DNA of 47,500 nucleotides, taken from NCBI RefSeq assembly GCF_015709455.1, contig NZ_JADNQW010000001.1, positions 1 to 47,500 of the forward strand, given 5' to 3'. The DNA is from Methylosinus sp. H3A. Its GTDB lineage: Bacteria; Pseudomonadota; Alphaproteobacteria; Rhizobiales; Beijerinckiaceae. The translations under genes and the position numbers were made by a program. Of this stretch, positions 47,309 through 47,500 are shown one piece after another; position 1 is the stretch's first letter; each line of letters begins with the position of its first letter. The notes under the pieces were generated by a model. It did no database searches. It had not been told where the DNA came from and saw only the letters and a list, made by a program, of their open reading frames with translations.

Positions 47309-47500
47309 AAAGCCTCGAAATCGTGCTGCGCGAGACATTGAACCGCCGCGCGAGATCGGCTTGCGTCGCGCTGCCTTCCGCGAGCGCCGCAAGCGCTTCC
47401 TCGCGCTGATGGCGGGTAAGGGCAGGGGGCGGCCCATGTGAACGCCTCGCGCCTTCGCGCGGCTGCGGCCCTCGCCGGTGCGCGCGCGGATCAACTCGCG
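47307..47500 (-). CDS. Serine resolvase, C-terminal part cut by the contig end (frameshifted)
   Basis: This matches the C-terminal third of 23549-24094. A G is missing from the G-run near 47428. The gene continues at 1-350 across the artificial join. Confidence 0.85.
   Translation of the reverse strand, partial: RVDPRAHRRGPQPREGARRSHGPPPALTRHQREEALAALAEGSATQADLARRFNVSRSTISRL

Larger units (their letters stand above)
23744..47500. repeat. Unit 2 of the duplicated plasmid sequence
   Basis: This is the second copy of the same circle, 23757 bases against 23743 in unit 1. Its first ~19 kb carry intact frames. Its last ~4.6 kb carry a run of single-base indels that break repC, the ArsR gene, the transporter, the SRPBCC fusion and the resolvase. 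Those same genes are intact in unit 1, so the best gene models come from about 14-38 kb of the window. Confidence 0.97.

Noticed and set aside
1..47500. Segmental duplication with two functional sets of genes
   Set aside because: The duplication is the whole window, closes circularly, and the differences are frame-breaking indels near contig ends, which fits a dimeric assembly better than evolved paralogs.

Overview
The 47.5 kb window is one circular element of about 23.75 kb read twice head to tail. Unit 1 spans 1-23743 and unit 2 spans 23744-47500. The last base of the window runs directly into the first (the serine recombinase gene continues across the join), so the contig looks like a closed, dimeric assembly of a small plasmid. 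I count about 30 differences between the two units, nearly all 1-3 bp indels. They crowd into the first ~6.7 kb and the last ~4.6 kb of the window, with three near 13-14 kb, and most break reading frames. This pattern suggests sequencing or consensus error at contig ends rather than divergence. The intact version of almost every gene lies in the middle of the window (about 14-38 kb), and the fullest annotation below is attached to that copy. I see no rRNA, tRNA or CRISPR.

The high-GC codon use, a RepC-type initiator, an OafA/ExoZ-rich polysaccharide cluster and the IS types point to an alphaproteobacterium, probably Hyphomicrobiales. The genus cannot be fixed from the sequence.

Layout of one unit, in unit 1 coordinates. 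(a) Serine resolvase on the minus strand, with a repeat-rich upstream region that may be its res site. (b) Polysaccharide module, 0.7-14.3 kb: membrane O-acyltransferase, Wzx-type flippase, a DXD glycosyltransferase, a Tat-exported GH10 xylanase-type hydrolase, two family-2-type glycosyltransferases, a secreted GH16 glucanase-type enzyme with two N-terminal repeats, a right-handed beta-helix protein, and a second acyltransferase disrupted by an IS256-family element with a target duplication. (c) Plasmid maintenance module, 14.4-19.9 kb: an MbeB-like mobilization remnant overlapping a small XRE regulator, a HigB/HigA-like toxin-antitoxin pair behind a perfect palindrome, a small ORF, a ribbon-helix-helix protein plus ParA partition pair with repeated TGTTCACA motifs, an IS5-family (IS427-type) element, and a stand-alone repC with a candidate antisense RNA upstream. 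(d) Accessory operon, 20.2-23.5 kb: ArsR-family regulator, MHS-type major facilitator transporter, and a fusion of an SRPBCC domain with a pyridoxamine-phosphate-oxidase-like domain.

Taken together this is a small accessory replicon carrying tools to assemble, acylate, export and trim a polysaccharide, but with no recognisable polymerase or priming transferase. It must therefore lean on chromosomal functions. It replicates by RepC and is kept by ParA/RHH partition, a toxin-antitoxin pair and a resolvase. No relaxase is present, so it is not self-mobilising as read.
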